A DNA stretch of 64,000 bases from contig QUDE01000001.1 in NCBI GenBank assembly GCA_003477405.1, positions 211,651 through 275,650 on the forward strand. The letters are read 5' to 3'. The position numbers and the translations under genes were made by a program. How positions within the stretch are numbered: the stretch's first letter is position 1; each line of letters opens with the position of its first letter. A model generated the notes under the pieces. The model made no database searches. It was not told the DNA's origin and saw only the letters and a program-made list of their open reading frames with translations. Of this stretch, positions 50,804 to 58,797 are shown one piece after another. The stretch is from Ruminococcaceae bacterium AM07-15. GTDB taxonomy: Bacteria > Bacillota > Clostridia > Oscillospirales > Butyricicoccaceae.

Positions 50804-51211
50804 TTATTCCGGCAGGGGTTCGCGGTCGCCATCCATCACCTCGGGAGGTGACGGAACAGGCGCCGCGCCGTCAGGGTCATGCTGTCCACTTTCGGATTTT
50901 GCTTTGGAGGACTGCCCGGGGAGAAATCCAAAGTCCGTCAGCCATATTTTCAGCTGCTTGACTGTGGTTCCGTCCTTTTGGCGAACATCCACCAGCTTTT
51001 GCGATCCGGTGAGCCAGATCATGCTTCCCTTTTTGACCTTGAGCCGCATGAGCCGGGTAACATCGTCACCGCGGGCCCATACCTGGTAGTAGTCCGGCGG
51101 GGTGTTGCCGGAACGCTCCATCAGGTCGAAACAGACATATTGCTGTTTTGACTGGCCCTCTTTCGGGACAAGCTCGTGCATGACTCGGCCAAATACAACG
51201 ATTTGTGCCAT
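50804..51211 (-). CDS. Single-stranded DNA-binding protein-like (OB fold)
   Basis: 135 residues. An OB-fold of SSB type spans residues 1-100 (MAQIVVFGRVMHELV, YVCFDLMERSG, YYQVWARGDDVTRLM, GSMIWLTGSQKLVDV), with an acidic Pro-rich tail; the canonical DxDIPF tip for partner proteins is not present (it ends DGDREPLPE). Element-borne SSBs protect single strands during transfer. It has a strong promoter far upstream and a hairpin-rich leader of about 200 bases. Confidence 0.82.
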   Translation of the reverse strand: MAQIVVFGRVMHELVPKEGQSKQQYVCFDLMERSGNTPPDYYQVWARGDDVTRLMRLKVKKGSMIWLTGSQKLVDVRQKDGTTVKQLKIWLTDFGFLPGQSSKAKSESGQHDPDGAAPVPSPPEVMDGDREPLPE

Positions 51212-51255
51212 AACACTTCCTTTCTTCGCCTCTGGCGTTAATATCTATATATAAA

Positions 51256-51307
51256 AAGTGCCAGCAGATACCAGCCCCGAAAGGGCGCGGCAATACCACT
51301 GACACTT
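51256..51307 (-). terminator. Leader hairpin before the SSB-like gene, possible attenuator
   Basis: Minus strand: AAGTGTCAG...GCGCCC, loop TTTC, GGGGCTGG...CTGGCACTTTTTATA. The long imperfect stem ends in a T run, so it looks like a terminator inside the leader, between the promoter at 51446-51418 and the start codon at 51211. Confidence 0.55.
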
Positions 51308-51417
51308 GATACAGCATACAACCTTGACTGCGTGTGCAATGCAGATTTTTAATCTGCGGTACAGAAGCTAAGTCTGTATCCCACAAGGGGAAACGCACAA
51401 AAATCAATTACAGGATA

Positions 51418-51446
51418 AGTGTAACACTATATCTTGTGTTTGTCAA
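51418..51446 (-). promoter_or_regulatory. Strong promoter ahead of the SSB-like gene
   Basis: TTGACA (51446-51441), 17 bases, TACACT (51423-51418) on the minus strand. It would drive the transcript over a leader of about 200 bases into the SSB-like gene. Confidence 0.75.
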
Positions 51447-51485
51447 GCAGTATTATACTATATATAGATATTTAAGCGAGGCAAA

Positions 51486-52091
51486 TCACAATATATGGTT
51501 CATGTCGCGGTAGTAATCATCCAGCAGATAGAATTTGAGTGCTCGGGCTGCCGGCGTCCCGTAGCCGAATATCAGACGATAGAGATTGCCTGTCCCATCC
51601 ACGCCGAAGGGACCGAGCCAGTGGGAGATGGTGTTGCCGTCGAGATACCAGAGCTGAATATCCCGGTAATCATCTTCGCTGACAAGACCGGAAGAAGCCA
51701 GACGATAAGCGTCTTCCTCGTCGATCATGGGGTGGGAGAGAAAATGGCGGTAGAGCTCCTCCGACAGCCCAAGGGCCTGCTGGTAGGTCAGGGGATTGGG
51801 GTGGTCCAGCCACCAGCGGGTAATGTCTTCAAAGGTACGCAGACGCGGTTTGAGATTGAGGGCCCGGAAACGCCGGATGAAATCTTTGATTTCTTCCGGG
51901 GCGGCCGGCGGCGGGAGCGGAATCTCACGCACTTCGTCATCCAAAAAGCTGAAAGCAAGCTGCTCGCCGGTTTCATCCTCCAGCAAGAGCGAGGTGCGGG
52001 ACAGCGGTGAGACCAGGAAATGCTCCATTGCAAAGGTGTCGTCCAGAAAACGCTGGATTTTGTATTGCTCAATGGTGTGGGGCTTATACAT
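51486..52091 (-). CDS. Backbone protein, unknown
   Basis: 201 residues from the ATG at 52091, nine bases after AAGGAGG; the frame to 52145 is not supported. Soluble, mixed alpha/beta, with a Trp-rich part (ITRWWLDHPNPL, LWYLDGNTISHWLG). No recognised domain. Its end is next to the SSB promoter. Confidence 0.72.
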   Translation of the reverse strand: MYKPHTIEQYKIQRFLDDTFAMEHFLVSPLSRTSLLLEDETGEQLAFSFLDDEVREIPLPPPAAPEEIKDFIRRFRALNLKPRLRTFEDITRWWLDHPNPLTYQQALGLSEELYRHFLSHPMIDEEDAYRLASSGLVSEDDYRDIQLWYLDGNTISHWLGPFGVDGTGNLYRLIFGYGTPAARALKFYLLDDYYRDMNHIL

Positions 52092-52190
52092 TGGGATGGA
52101 CCTCCTTTTAAGTATTCCGCCTATTAAATAGGAAAAAGAAATCAATTTTCTGCAAGATCATTTGCTTTTTTATAAGACTGTCAAAAATAG

Positions 52191-52232
52191 AGGGATACGG
52201 CACTGAAGCTATGACTTTGGTGCCGTATCCCT
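52191..52232 (-). terminator. Terminator
   Basis: A perfect 13-base stem AGGGATACGGCAC/GTGCCGTATCCCT, followed on the minus strand by CTATTTTTG. It ends the transcript of the membrane protein at 52238. Confidence 0.88.
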
Positions 52233-52237
52233 ATTTC

Positions 52238-52732
52238 TTACTCATGGGGTGTTTGCTCCATATCTTCAGCACAGGAGGCTGCGTCCTCCAGCGCCTCGTA
52301 TCCAAGAAAACTATTGGTGGAGAGGGCAGCGTCCAGATAGTCGTTTCCGACGGCAGGCCGGCTCCCTTTTTGAAAATAAAAGCGGTAGCGGGCACCGATC
52401 TGGAACTTGGCAGTTTTGCTCAACAGCAAGGTGCGCTCCGCACCCTGTTCATCAATCAGTTGGATCTTGCGGTAACGACGCAGCATAGGGGTGCTGACGC
52501 CGGCGCAGATCCCTTCCACCACTTCGTACCGGCCCCGGGCAGCGGTGCGCCACAGGCTGCTGCCCAGCACCAGAGAAGCGGCAAAAATAAGTCCACCCAG
52601 CACCAAAAGGATGCGGTCTGCGGTGACAGTGAAGATCACAAAGCTGACTGCTATGCTGGCGATCCCGGCCAGGAATGTCAGCAGGATCTTGCGCCGCAGG
52701 ACAAAGGGAAATTGGCTCCATTGGTTTTTCAT
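52238..52732 (-). CDS. Membrane protein, unknown
   Basis: 164 residues with two membrane segments (about 15-35 and 42-62) and a 95-residue cytoplasmic or extracytoplasmic domain that is beta-rich (RYEVVEGICAGVSTPMLRRY, YRFYFQKGSRPAV). It overlaps the preceding gene by 4 bases. It may belong to the surface/secretion set. Confidence 0.72.
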   Translation of the reverse strand: MKNQWSQFPFVLRRKILLTFLAGIASIAVSFVIFTVTADRILLVLGGLIFAASLVLGSSLWRTAARGRYEVVEGICAGVSTPMLRRYRKIQLIDEQGAERTLLLSKTAKFQIGARYRFYFQKGSRPAVGNDYLDAALSTNSFLGYEALEDAASCAEDMEQTPHE

Positions 52733-53430
52733 GTACTGATCCTTTCAAAAATGATTTGCTGGCGCAGATACAGGTTGGCAACGGCCAGCGTTACCGCCTG
52801 GCTGCTCCGGCTGTTCTTCATCAGGCTGGCGATGTTCTGGCAGGTGGTCTCGCTGTCGCCGTACACCTTCTCCATCAGGACCCGCTCGCTGGGGAGGGAG
52901 AAGATATCCTGCTCCACACATTTGATGATCTCCGCAGTGGAAAGCAGGGCCTGCCGGGAAAGCCGCATGACGCGGGATTCATAGTCGGTCCGGCGGTCTT
53001 TGCGAAACAGCTTCAGCGCCTGCCCGACTGAAACCCGACGGCTGAATACCAGCTTCATAAACGATACGCCGCGCACCAGGGCAGAGCCGCTGGTGGGGAT
53101 GATGCCCAGGGAACTCAATAGATCATACAGCGCATCGTATTCGGTCTCCCCGCAGCCGGAAACCAGCAGGCCGCGGGTAAGCAGACGGTTCACACAGGCG
53201 TCCCAGGGCCGGCTGACAGCACCGCCCATAGACGAGGCCAGCCTATCACACTGAAAAGAAATGTCCTCCCACTTGGAGATCCGCCAATTCAGGGCAGTCC
53301 AGACGACCAGCTCCTGCATATCCACCATGTAGGGCTGACCGCCAAGGCGGATGACCGGGCAGGACCGGCCGCATCCATTGGTTTCCCGCTCCAGACGGCC
53401 GATTGCAGTATATAAGTTTTTCTGTTCCAT
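52729..53430 (-). CDS. Backbone protein, unknown (possibly regulatory)
   Basis: 233 residues, helical; the pattern LVVWTALNWRISKWEDISFQ, VNRLLTRGLLV and the later LSSLGIIPTSGS resembles a winged-helix replication/regulatory fold, but I cannot assign a family. It ends in a helix-rich tail. Between the sigma-like gene and a small membrane protein gene, with which it overlaps by 4 bases. Confidence 0.7.
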   Translation of the reverse strand: MEQKNLYTAIGRLERETNGCGRSCPVIRLGGQPYMVDMQELVVWTALNWRISKWEDISFQCDRLASSMGGAVSRPWDACVNRLLTRGLLVSGCGETEYDALYDLLSSLGIIPTSGSALVRGVSFMKLVFSRRVSVGQALKLFRKDRRTDYESRVMRLSRQALLSTAEIIKCVEQDIFSLPSERVLMEKVYGDSETTCQNIASLMKNSRSSQAVTLAVANLYLRQQIIFERIST

Positions 53431-53489
53431 CGATCAATGCCTCCTTATATATATCCTTTACTGCGGGAAGGCCGTGGTTTTCAACAGAT

Positions 53490-54065
53490 TCAAAGCAGGC
53501 TTGCCAGAAAGCGGGGGTCGCTGCGCAGTTTGGCGACCGAGCGCGAGATCCATGCACCCACATGAGAGGGCGGAACCTGGTAGAGTTCCGCAATATCCGT
53601 GACCCGCATTCCCTGGAGTTTGAGCGCCAGGGCTTCAATTCCAAGCCGGGCCACACCGTCATAGTCCTGCTTGCTGGCCTCCAGAAGCGACAGCGTTTCC
53701 ATCAGGGACACCTGAGCGTCAAATACGTCGGACTGCGCCTCCAGGACCTCGCCATCAGCGGCCAGTTCCCCATGCTCTCCAATAATGAGCCGGCTGAATA
53801 TCTTGCCCCTGTTACAGATCGTCCGGCAATAGGACAGAAGCCCGTTTTTTACGACCGTTTTGGCGTAGGTGGCAAACTGCGCCCGCCCATCATCCTTAAA
53901 GGTGGCCGCGGCTTTGCAGAGCCAGACGCACCCCTCCTGGAACAGATCGCTGTACTCCAGGCCGCAGATAGTCGGATTCACATGGATATAATCGCAGATC
54001 ACCCAATGCACCACCGGCAGGTTTTGAGCAACGAGTTCCTGCTGCTGTTTCGTCAGACTGGTCAT
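53490..54065 (-). CDS. Sigma-70-family factor of the element
   Basis: 191 residues. Region 2 is visible (NLPVVHWVICDYI, YSDLFQEGCVWLCKAAATFK, AQFATYAKTVVKNGLLSYCR), a variable middle, and a region-4 helix-turn-helix (LALKLQGMRVTDIAELYQVP, VGAWISRSVAKLR). It could direct the Tad or transfer genes from special promoters. It lies 15 bases after the zinc-finger gene, in the same operon. Confidence 0.82.
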   Translation of the reverse strand: MTSLTKQQQELVAQNLPVVHWVICDYIHVNPTICGLEYSDLFQEGCVWLCKAAATFKDDGRAQFATYAKTVVKNGLLSYCRTICNRGKIFSRLIIGEHGELAADGEVLEAQSDVFDAQVSLMETLSLLEASKQDYDGVARLGIEALALKLQGMRVTDIAELYQVPPSHVGAWISRSVAKLRSDPRFLASLL

Positions 54066-54079
54066 TTGCTCACCTCCCG

Positions 54080-54496
54080 TCAGGCTGCCGCCTGTCCGGC
54101 GGCGGGAGGAGCTGAGGCCTGCCTGCAGAGGCGGACGACCTCATCGCACATCCATTCGGAAAACTGGCCGATATGGGCCTGCCGTTCATCCAGCCCAAGC
54201 TTTGCCTGCAGCCAGATGTAGACCTCCCATTTTTCCATGTGCCGGCTTTGCCGCAGCTGCTCCAATGCCCGGTGCGCCAAGATACGCTTGTGCCGGAGAT
54301 CTCCATTTGCCAAAGTTCCCATAGGCCGGTGCGTCCTGTCATGGGCGCTCACATAGGCATCGCAGGCGGGCCAGCGGTCGCAGAGGTAGAGAAATTTCCC
54401 CTGGGATCGGCGGTTCAAGCCGTAAACCACGCTGGCCGGACGGAGAGAGGCATTGGCATGGCAATAAGGACACTTGATCGTTTTTTGCTTCATCAT
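54080..54496 (-). CDS. Zinc-finger protein of DUF3268 type
   Basis: 138 residues. KCPYCHANASL at 9-19, then YLCDRWPACDAYVSAH near 37-52 make a four-Cys zinc finger like the zinc-finger-containing DUF3268 family of phages and elements. The remainder (RILAHRALEQLRQSRHMEKW and so on) is helical. Function unknown, probably nucleic-acid related. The ATG at 54496 or 54493 follows GGAGG. Confidence 0.78.
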   Translation of the reverse strand: MMKQKTIKCPYCHANASLRPASVVYGLNRRSQGKFLYLCDRWPACDAYVSAHDRTHRPMGTLANGDLRHKRILAHRALEQLRQSRHMEKWEVYIWLQAKLGLDERQAHIGQFSEWMCDEVVRLCRQASAPPAAGQAAA

Positions 54497-54556
54497 AAAA
54501 TCATCACCTCCAAAGACGCGCCAAAGGCGGCGCGATGGCGTCTTTCTGTGTAAAAA

Positions 54557-54904
54557 TCAGCTGTTCTGGCTGCAGCTAGGGTCCAGACAAAGCTGCCTGA
54601 GCGTACATGCGGAGGGGTCCGGCGCATGCCATTCGATGTACTTGGAAAAAGCGGCGTCAAAAGAGCGGCGCGACAGGACGGCACTGCACTCGGCGGGCTC
54701 TACTTCCTCGCCGGTCAGCTCACGGATGGTTTCCGTAGCCAGAAGCATGACCTGCCCGCGCTCATCCACTGTCAGCAGAAATCCGGAGCAGGGCTTCTCC
54801 CGGCCATACATGCAGGCATCGCAGCCACAGCTGACAAAGATGGCATTGCGCCAGTTCCCACGGACGGCCCGCAGAAAGGAATAAAATTTGCAGGATGTTT
54901 TCAT
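54557..54904 (-). CDS. Small Cys-rich protein, unknown
   Basis: 115 residues with a central CGCDACMYGREKPC cluster and two more Cys near the end. Possibly a metal-binding protein. It begins 37 bases after the pilin terminator on the minus strand; AGGTAGAGG precedes the ATG. No family identified. Confidence 0.65.
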   Translation of the reverse strand: MKTSCKFYSFLRAVRGNWRNAIFVSCGCDACMYGREKPCSGFLLTVDERGQVMLLATETIRELTGEEVEPAECSAVLSRRSFDAAFSKYIEWHAPDPSACTLRQLCLDPSCSQNS

Positions 54905-54934
54905 CCTCTACCTCCGTTATTCGTTTTTTGAGAA

Positions 54935-54980
54935 AATAAAAAAGCGGGGACCAGCTGTGGATGTCCACAGACTGATCCCC
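54935..54980 (-). terminator. Terminator after the pilin-like gene
   Basis: Minus strand: AGCGGGGATCAG...CTGGTCCCCGCT with an inner CTGTGG/CCACAG stem, then TTTTTTATTTT. Very strong; consistent with a separately transcribed, highly expressed pilin. Confidence 0.9.
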
Positions 54981-54992
54981 GCTGACGGGCAT

Positions 54993-55214
54993 TTAAGCGA
55001 ACAGGCCCTCAATCTCCTGCGTGATCCGGGGGATGACCGTATCGTTGAAGATGAGGGTCAGGGCCGCCAGCAGCAGGGCGCCCAGCACAACGGCGATGAT
55101 GATTTTGACCGCATCAGAGATGTAGAAATCGCCGCGCTGGTTGGAGAGCGCCATACGGGCCCGAAGCGCGAGGCCGTTCGCTTTGCTGCGGATGCAGCTG
55201 GTAAACTTCTTCAT
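54993..55214 (-). CDS. Flp/Tad-type pilin-like protein (DUF6133-like)
   Basis: 73 residues. A basic N-terminus (MKKFTSCIRSKANGLALRAR), then NQRGDFYISDAVKIIIAVVL and a single hydrophobic segment of about 22 residues, and a short polar end. A Gly/Asp-aromatic site before a hydrophobic helix is the class III prepilin pattern; small proteins of this kind are annotated as DUF6133 in clostridia. It lies next to the TadC/TadB/CpaF genes and ends at a strong terminator, so it is the likely major pilin or a secreted small membrane protein. Confidence 0.7.
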   Translation of the reverse strand: MKKFTSCIRSKANGLALRARMALSNQRGDFYISDAVKIIIAVVLGALLLAALTLIFNDTVIPRITQEIEGLFA

Positions 55215-55265
55215 GGAAATACCTCCTGTAAATGTGATATTGGATTTTGGTATGGTTATGGCCGG

Positions 55266-55412
55266 TCAGGACCGGCGGATAGGCTTGAGCAGGCTGTTTT
55301 TGTTGGAGCGGGGCCTGTCCGGATATGCTTTCGGCTTCTGGCGCAAAAGCCATCGGAACCTGCGCCGCCGCCCATCTTCGCCGTCAGGCGGAATATACTT
55401 TTTCTTCGACAT
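55266..55412 (-). CDS. Small basic protein of 48 residues
   Basis: From the ATG at 55412, preceded by AGGAGAAA; sequence MSKKKYIPPDGEDGRRRRFR and a Lys/Arg/Asn-rich end. No membrane segment. It lies between the TadC terminator and the pilin-like gene. Unknown role. Confidence 0.5.
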   Translation of the reverse strand: MSKKKYIPPDGEDGRRRRFRWLLRQKPKAYPDRPRSNKNSLLKPIRRS

Positions 55413-55437
55413 GGATTTCTCCTGTTCAGACGGTAGG

Positions 55438-55468
55438 TTCAGGGCCGGCCTGGGAGCAGGCCGGCCCT
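55438..55468 (-). repeat. Strong hairpin without T run
   Basis: CAGGGCCGGCCTG and CAGGCCGGCCCTG form a 13-base perfect stem with a four-base loop. It stands ahead of the 48-residue and pilin genes and could protect or process the mRNA. Otherwise 55413-55574 shows nothing. Confidence 0.6.
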
Positions 55469-55574
55469 GGGGAAATGGATGGAAGGCAGCCGGCATAGCG
55501 GCTGCTATGGGAACCCACTGCGGTACAAAACATCACCTCCATCGTAGATTCGCCCCGGGTGGGAGCGGGTATAT

Positions 55575-55599
55575 GAAAAGCCCACACCAGAGGCGTGGG
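55575..55599 (-). terminator. Terminator after tadC
   Basis: Minus strand CCCACGCC-TCT-GGTGTGGG followed by CTTTTC. It separates the assembly genes from the pilin-like gene, so the pilin is probably expressed from another promoter or by read-through. Confidence 0.75.
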
Positions 55600-55609
55600 C
55601 GGATACCTG

Positions 55610-56488
55610 TCAGCCGAAGAAAGCGCCCAGGGAACTCATGACCTCGGTGCAGAGGACCACCAGATAGATGATCATAATGCAAATGAGCATCATCATGGAG
55701 TAACGCTGGATCTTCTTGGGGCGCTTGGCTGCTTCTTTTTTCAAATTGTTCTGTTCGATCTGCCTCATGTCAAAGCAGATCATCTTGAAGTACATCCGCT
55801 GGTCATCGCCGCGCAGCACGCCGATCAGGCCGCGGATCACATCGGACAGCATGGGGCTGCCAATGCGGGTTTCAAAACGGATCAGGGCATTCTCATAGTT
55901 GCCGGTTTTCATGTCGGCAATGGTCTGGTCCAGTTCCGCGCCGAAGTCCTTGCCCGCTACCCGGCGGTAAGAGGTCAGGATTTTCAACACATCCCGGTCA
56001 TTCTCCAGGTTCTGCCCAATGGTCAGTGCAAACCGGGGGATCTCGCTTTCAATGATCTTTCGCCGCTTCTTGACAAAATCAAAGACGCTGTAATAAGTTG
56101 AGAACCACAGCGCCACCGCAAGACCGATCAGCACGGGAACCATCAGCGGCACCAGAAACACCATCAGGATAGAGCAGAGACCGACAGCGCCTGCTGTGAC
56201 CCAAGCCCGGGCTGTGTAGATCTCCGGCGTCAGCTCCAGGCCGGCAATATCCAGCGCCCGCTGCAGCTTGTTCCGCTTGAGCTTATCCAGCTTCAGATAC
56301 GGGGCGATCAGTCCGGCGATTTTAGTGATGTAGACATCCAGCAGTTTCTCGGCCTTTACGCCCTGCTGCTTACGGGCCAGCATCATCATGCGGGAGGTCT
56401 TCTTTGTGGGAATATCCACAAAGGCGCAGGTCAGGGTGTAGGTGGCAAAACCAAAGAAGATGATCGCCACAAGTGCCAAAAGGGTCAT
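55610..56488 (-). CDS. tadC: Tad pilus inner-membrane platform protein TadC
   Basis: 292 residues of the type II secretion F (T2SSF) family: one membrane segment near the start, a cytoplasmic basic domain, two segments near 105-145, the T2SSF core (FALTIGQNLENDRDVLKILT, FETRIGSPMLSDVIRGL) and a last segment near 265-285. Overlaps the TadB gene by 4 bases. It forms, with TadB, the platform for the CpaF motor. Confidence 0.87.
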   Translation of the reverse strand: MTLLALVAIIFFGFATYTLTCAFVDIPTKKTSRMMMLARKQQGVKAEKLLDVYITKIAGLIAPYLKLDKLKRNKLQRALDIAGLELTPEIYTARAWVTAGAVGLCSILMVFLVPLMVPVLIGLAVALWFSTYYSVFDFVKKRRKIIESEIPRFALTIGQNLENDRDVLKILTSYRRVAGKDFGAELDQTIADMKTGNYENALIRFETRIGSPMLSDVIRGLIGVLRGDDQRMYFKMICFDMRQIEQNNLKKEAAKRPKKIQRYSMMMLICIMIIYLVVLCTEVMSSLGAFFG

Positions 56489-57417
56489 GCGCCGTCACCT
56501 CCGTATTCAATGGGCTTGCTCAGCTTCATGATCTGCGTCAGGGCGAAGAGAATGATGGCCGCGCAGATCGCCAGGGCAATTTTACCGGGTGTGGTGAAGA
56601 TGAGCGTATGGAACCAGTCTTCATTGAGGAAGTAAAGCAGCGGCACATTGGCGATCACCAGGAACATCATCGTGATGGCCTCACGGCGCGGCCCCTGCAT
56701 CATGGCTTCCAGTTCAGACTGTACCACACGCACATCGCTGAACTTCTGGGCGATGGTGGGCAGCGTGTTTTTCATGGAGCGGTCAGACTGGCACTGAATG
56801 AGGATGTTGCACCACTCATGAAATACCCGGTTGGGGACCTTCATCTTCAGCGAGTTGATGGCGCTGGTCAGGTTGGCATTGATCAATTCCGCCTCGTACA
56901 CAAACGCCTCGAAGTTGGCCTTCACCGGCTCATTGATGTAGGGCAGGTTTTCCTTGACTGCCCGGATCAGGTCCTCCGTGCGAAGGTAGGAGGTGGTGAT
57001 GATGGAGATAGCGGTCTCCAGTTCCTCATTCAGATGCTTCTTGTAGCTGGCGGCTGTGCTTCGCAGATACCAGATGGGGGCCAGTGAAAAGCCAATGCCC
57101 AGGATCGGCACCATATACACATTGTTGATGAGCAGCGCCAGCACAGCGCCCACCGCAAACAGGATCAGCGACAGCCGTTTGACCGCTTCATAGCGGTCGG
57201 CGCGGCCGGTGCCTTTTAAAATCTGCTTCAGCTCATAGTCCTGGTTGAAGAAGCCCTTGGCGGGTGTGCCCATCAGGACATTGAGTTCGTCGGAGAGGGT
57301 GGCCGCTTTGCGGCGGGAGCGGAACAGGGCGTCGATGAAATCACCTGGCCGCACGCCAAACAGAGCCAGGAGGCCCGCGCTGATCAGCGCAAAGCAAATT
57401 ATGTAGATCCACTGCAA
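56485..57417 (-). CDS. tadB: Tad pilus inner-membrane platform protein TadB
   Basis: 310 residues; membrane segments at about 2-22, 95-130 and 265-295, and a T2SSF domain between (ELETAISIITTSYLRTEDLI, VFHEWCNILIQCQSDRSMKN). Overlap of 4 bases with tadC and three-base gap after the CpaF gene show strict order cpaF-tadB-tadC as in Tad loci. Confidence 0.88.
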   Translation of the reverse strand: MQWIYIICFALISAGLLALFGVRPGDFIDALFRSRRKAATLSDELNVLMGTPAKGFFNQDYELKQILKGTGRADRYEAVKRLSLILFAVGAVLALLINNVYMVPILGIGFSLAPIWYLRSTAASYKKHLNEELETAISIITTSYLRTEDLIRAVKENLPYINEPVKANFEAFVYEAELINANLTSAINSLKMKVPNRVFHEWCNILIQCQSDRSMKNTLPTIAQKFSDVRVVQSELEAMMQGPRREAITMMFLVIANVPLLYFLNEDWFHTLIFTTPGKIALAICAAIILFALTQIMKLSKPIEYGGDGA

Positions 57418-57420
57418 CCT

Positions 57421-58797
57421 TTAATCCACCTCCTTCGGGGCGTCCATGAACTCCGCCAGCTCTTTATTGGAGATGCCGTTGTCAAGGAGCCGTTTTTTCA
57501 AAGTATCAGAGATCAGGCCCACCTTCCTGTGATGGCCCACCACATGGATCTCACCCTTTTCATCGGTCACATTGTCCTCTACCTCAAACTTGTAGAGCGT
57601 GTGGGAAATGAGCTGCCCGTCCCGGTAGTCCTCACCCTCCAAAATCTCCATGATCTTACGGGAACGGTCCTCCAGCTGCTTGGTAAACACCACGATGGGA
57701 TAGGCCTCCACCATGATCTCCATGAGTACGGCGTCATCCATGCTGTATTTGCGCTTGGCAAGGGTCATCATCCTGCGGTAAGTGCTGTTGCAGGAGTTGG
57801 AGTGGATGGTGGTACAGACGGTATGGCCGGTGCGGGAACTTTCGGCCGCCGACAGGCTTTCCGCGGCGGACCGCATCTCGCCGACGCCGATGACATTGGG
57901 GTGTTTACGCAGCACCCGCTCCAAAAGGAAGTCCTGATTGATGTTCAGCGCCGGATTTTCGCTGGGCCGGGTCAGCAGGTGGATGACGGAGTTCAAGATA
58001 TTTCCGTTTTCATCCCGCTTGACCAGATCAAACTCGCGGCTACCTTCCTCAATGGTGATAAGGCGCTGGTTGTTGGGTACATTGGAGAGCAGCCATGCCA
58101 TGATGGTGGTCTTGCCGGAGCCGGTGGAGCCCGCGATACACACGCTGACGCCATACCGGATGCAGGCCATCAGGAAGTGGAGCATCTCGGCGGTGGCGCT
58201 GCCGGAATCCAGCAGCTTCTGTTCGGAGACTGTCTGCTGGTTGACGATACGGATGGAGGCGTTGATGCCCACATCCGGGTCTACAATGGGCGTCTTATCC
58301 ACAGAGATACGGATGTTTTTGTCCAGAAAGCCCACCACACTGGGCATGGTGTCGTCAATGACCATGCCGCAGGCATTGAGCATACGGCGCACCACATCAA
58401 TGGCGTGCTGCGGGGAGGAAAACTTATCCGGGATCTTAATGCTGCGCCCGCCGGCCTCGATCACTTCGATGTCGTTGTAGGCGTTGATGTTGACTTCCTC
58501 AATGCCGGGCTTGTAGATCCATTTTTTGAGGAAGGAGTACCCGGCCATATCCTCATAGAGCTTTTCACACAGTTCCTCGGTGGTCAGCCCTTCGATGGCG
58601 TATTTCCGCTTGACAATATACTGCACCATCAGCTCTTTGAGCAGTGTGGTGGCCCGCTCGGCGTTGCCTTCGCCGGCCTCGGCAATGGTGGAGGCGTGAT
58701 TTTCAGCAAAATACCGCTGCACATCCTCCAGCACCTGGTCATAGGTCAGGTCCTGGTTGGCCGCCGGCGCGAAGAATATGTCGTTGAGATTATTCAT
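57421..58797 (-). CDS. cpaF: Tad pilus assembly ATPase CpaF/TadA
   Basis: 458 residues from the ATG at 58797, nine bases after GAGGAGG and overlapping the preceding gene by 8; the longer frame to 59022 is antisense-like to the N-side of that gene. Walker A GSTGSGKTT at residues 223-231, an Asp box (ITIEEGSREFDL), Walker B NVIGVGEMRS and His box TGHTVCTTIHSN identify a secretion ATPase of the GspE/VirB11 superfamily, CpaF branch. It powers assembly of the Flp pilus. Confidence 0.95.
   Translation of the reverse strand: MNNLNDIFFAPAANQDLTYDQVLEDVQRYFAENHASTIAEAGEGNAERATTLLKELMVQYIVKRKYAIEGLTTEELCEKLYEDMAGYSFLKKWIYKPGIEEVNINAYNDIEVIEAGGRSIKIPDKFSSPQHAIDVVRRMLNACGMVIDDTMPSVVGFLDKNIRISVDKTPIVDPDVGINASIRIVNQQTVSEQKLLDSGSATAEMLHFLMACIRYGVSVCIAGSTGSGKTTIMAWLLSNVPNNQRLITIEEGSREFDLVKRDENGNILNSVIHLLTRPSENPALNINQDFLLERVLRKHPNVIGVGEMRSAAESLSAAESSRTGHTVCTTIHSNSCNSTYRRMMTLAKRKYSMDDAVLMEIMVEAYPIVVFTKQLEDRSRKIMEILEGEDYRDGQLISHTLYKFEVEDNVTDEKGEIHVVGHHRKVGLISDTLKKRLLDNGISNKELAEFMDAPKEVD

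Noticed and set aside
51066..51407. 113-codon minus-strand frame through the SSB leader
   Set aside because: It overlaps the true SSB-like gene in another frame and crosses the leader hairpin; no ribosome site. The leader may be conserved as RNA rather than protein.
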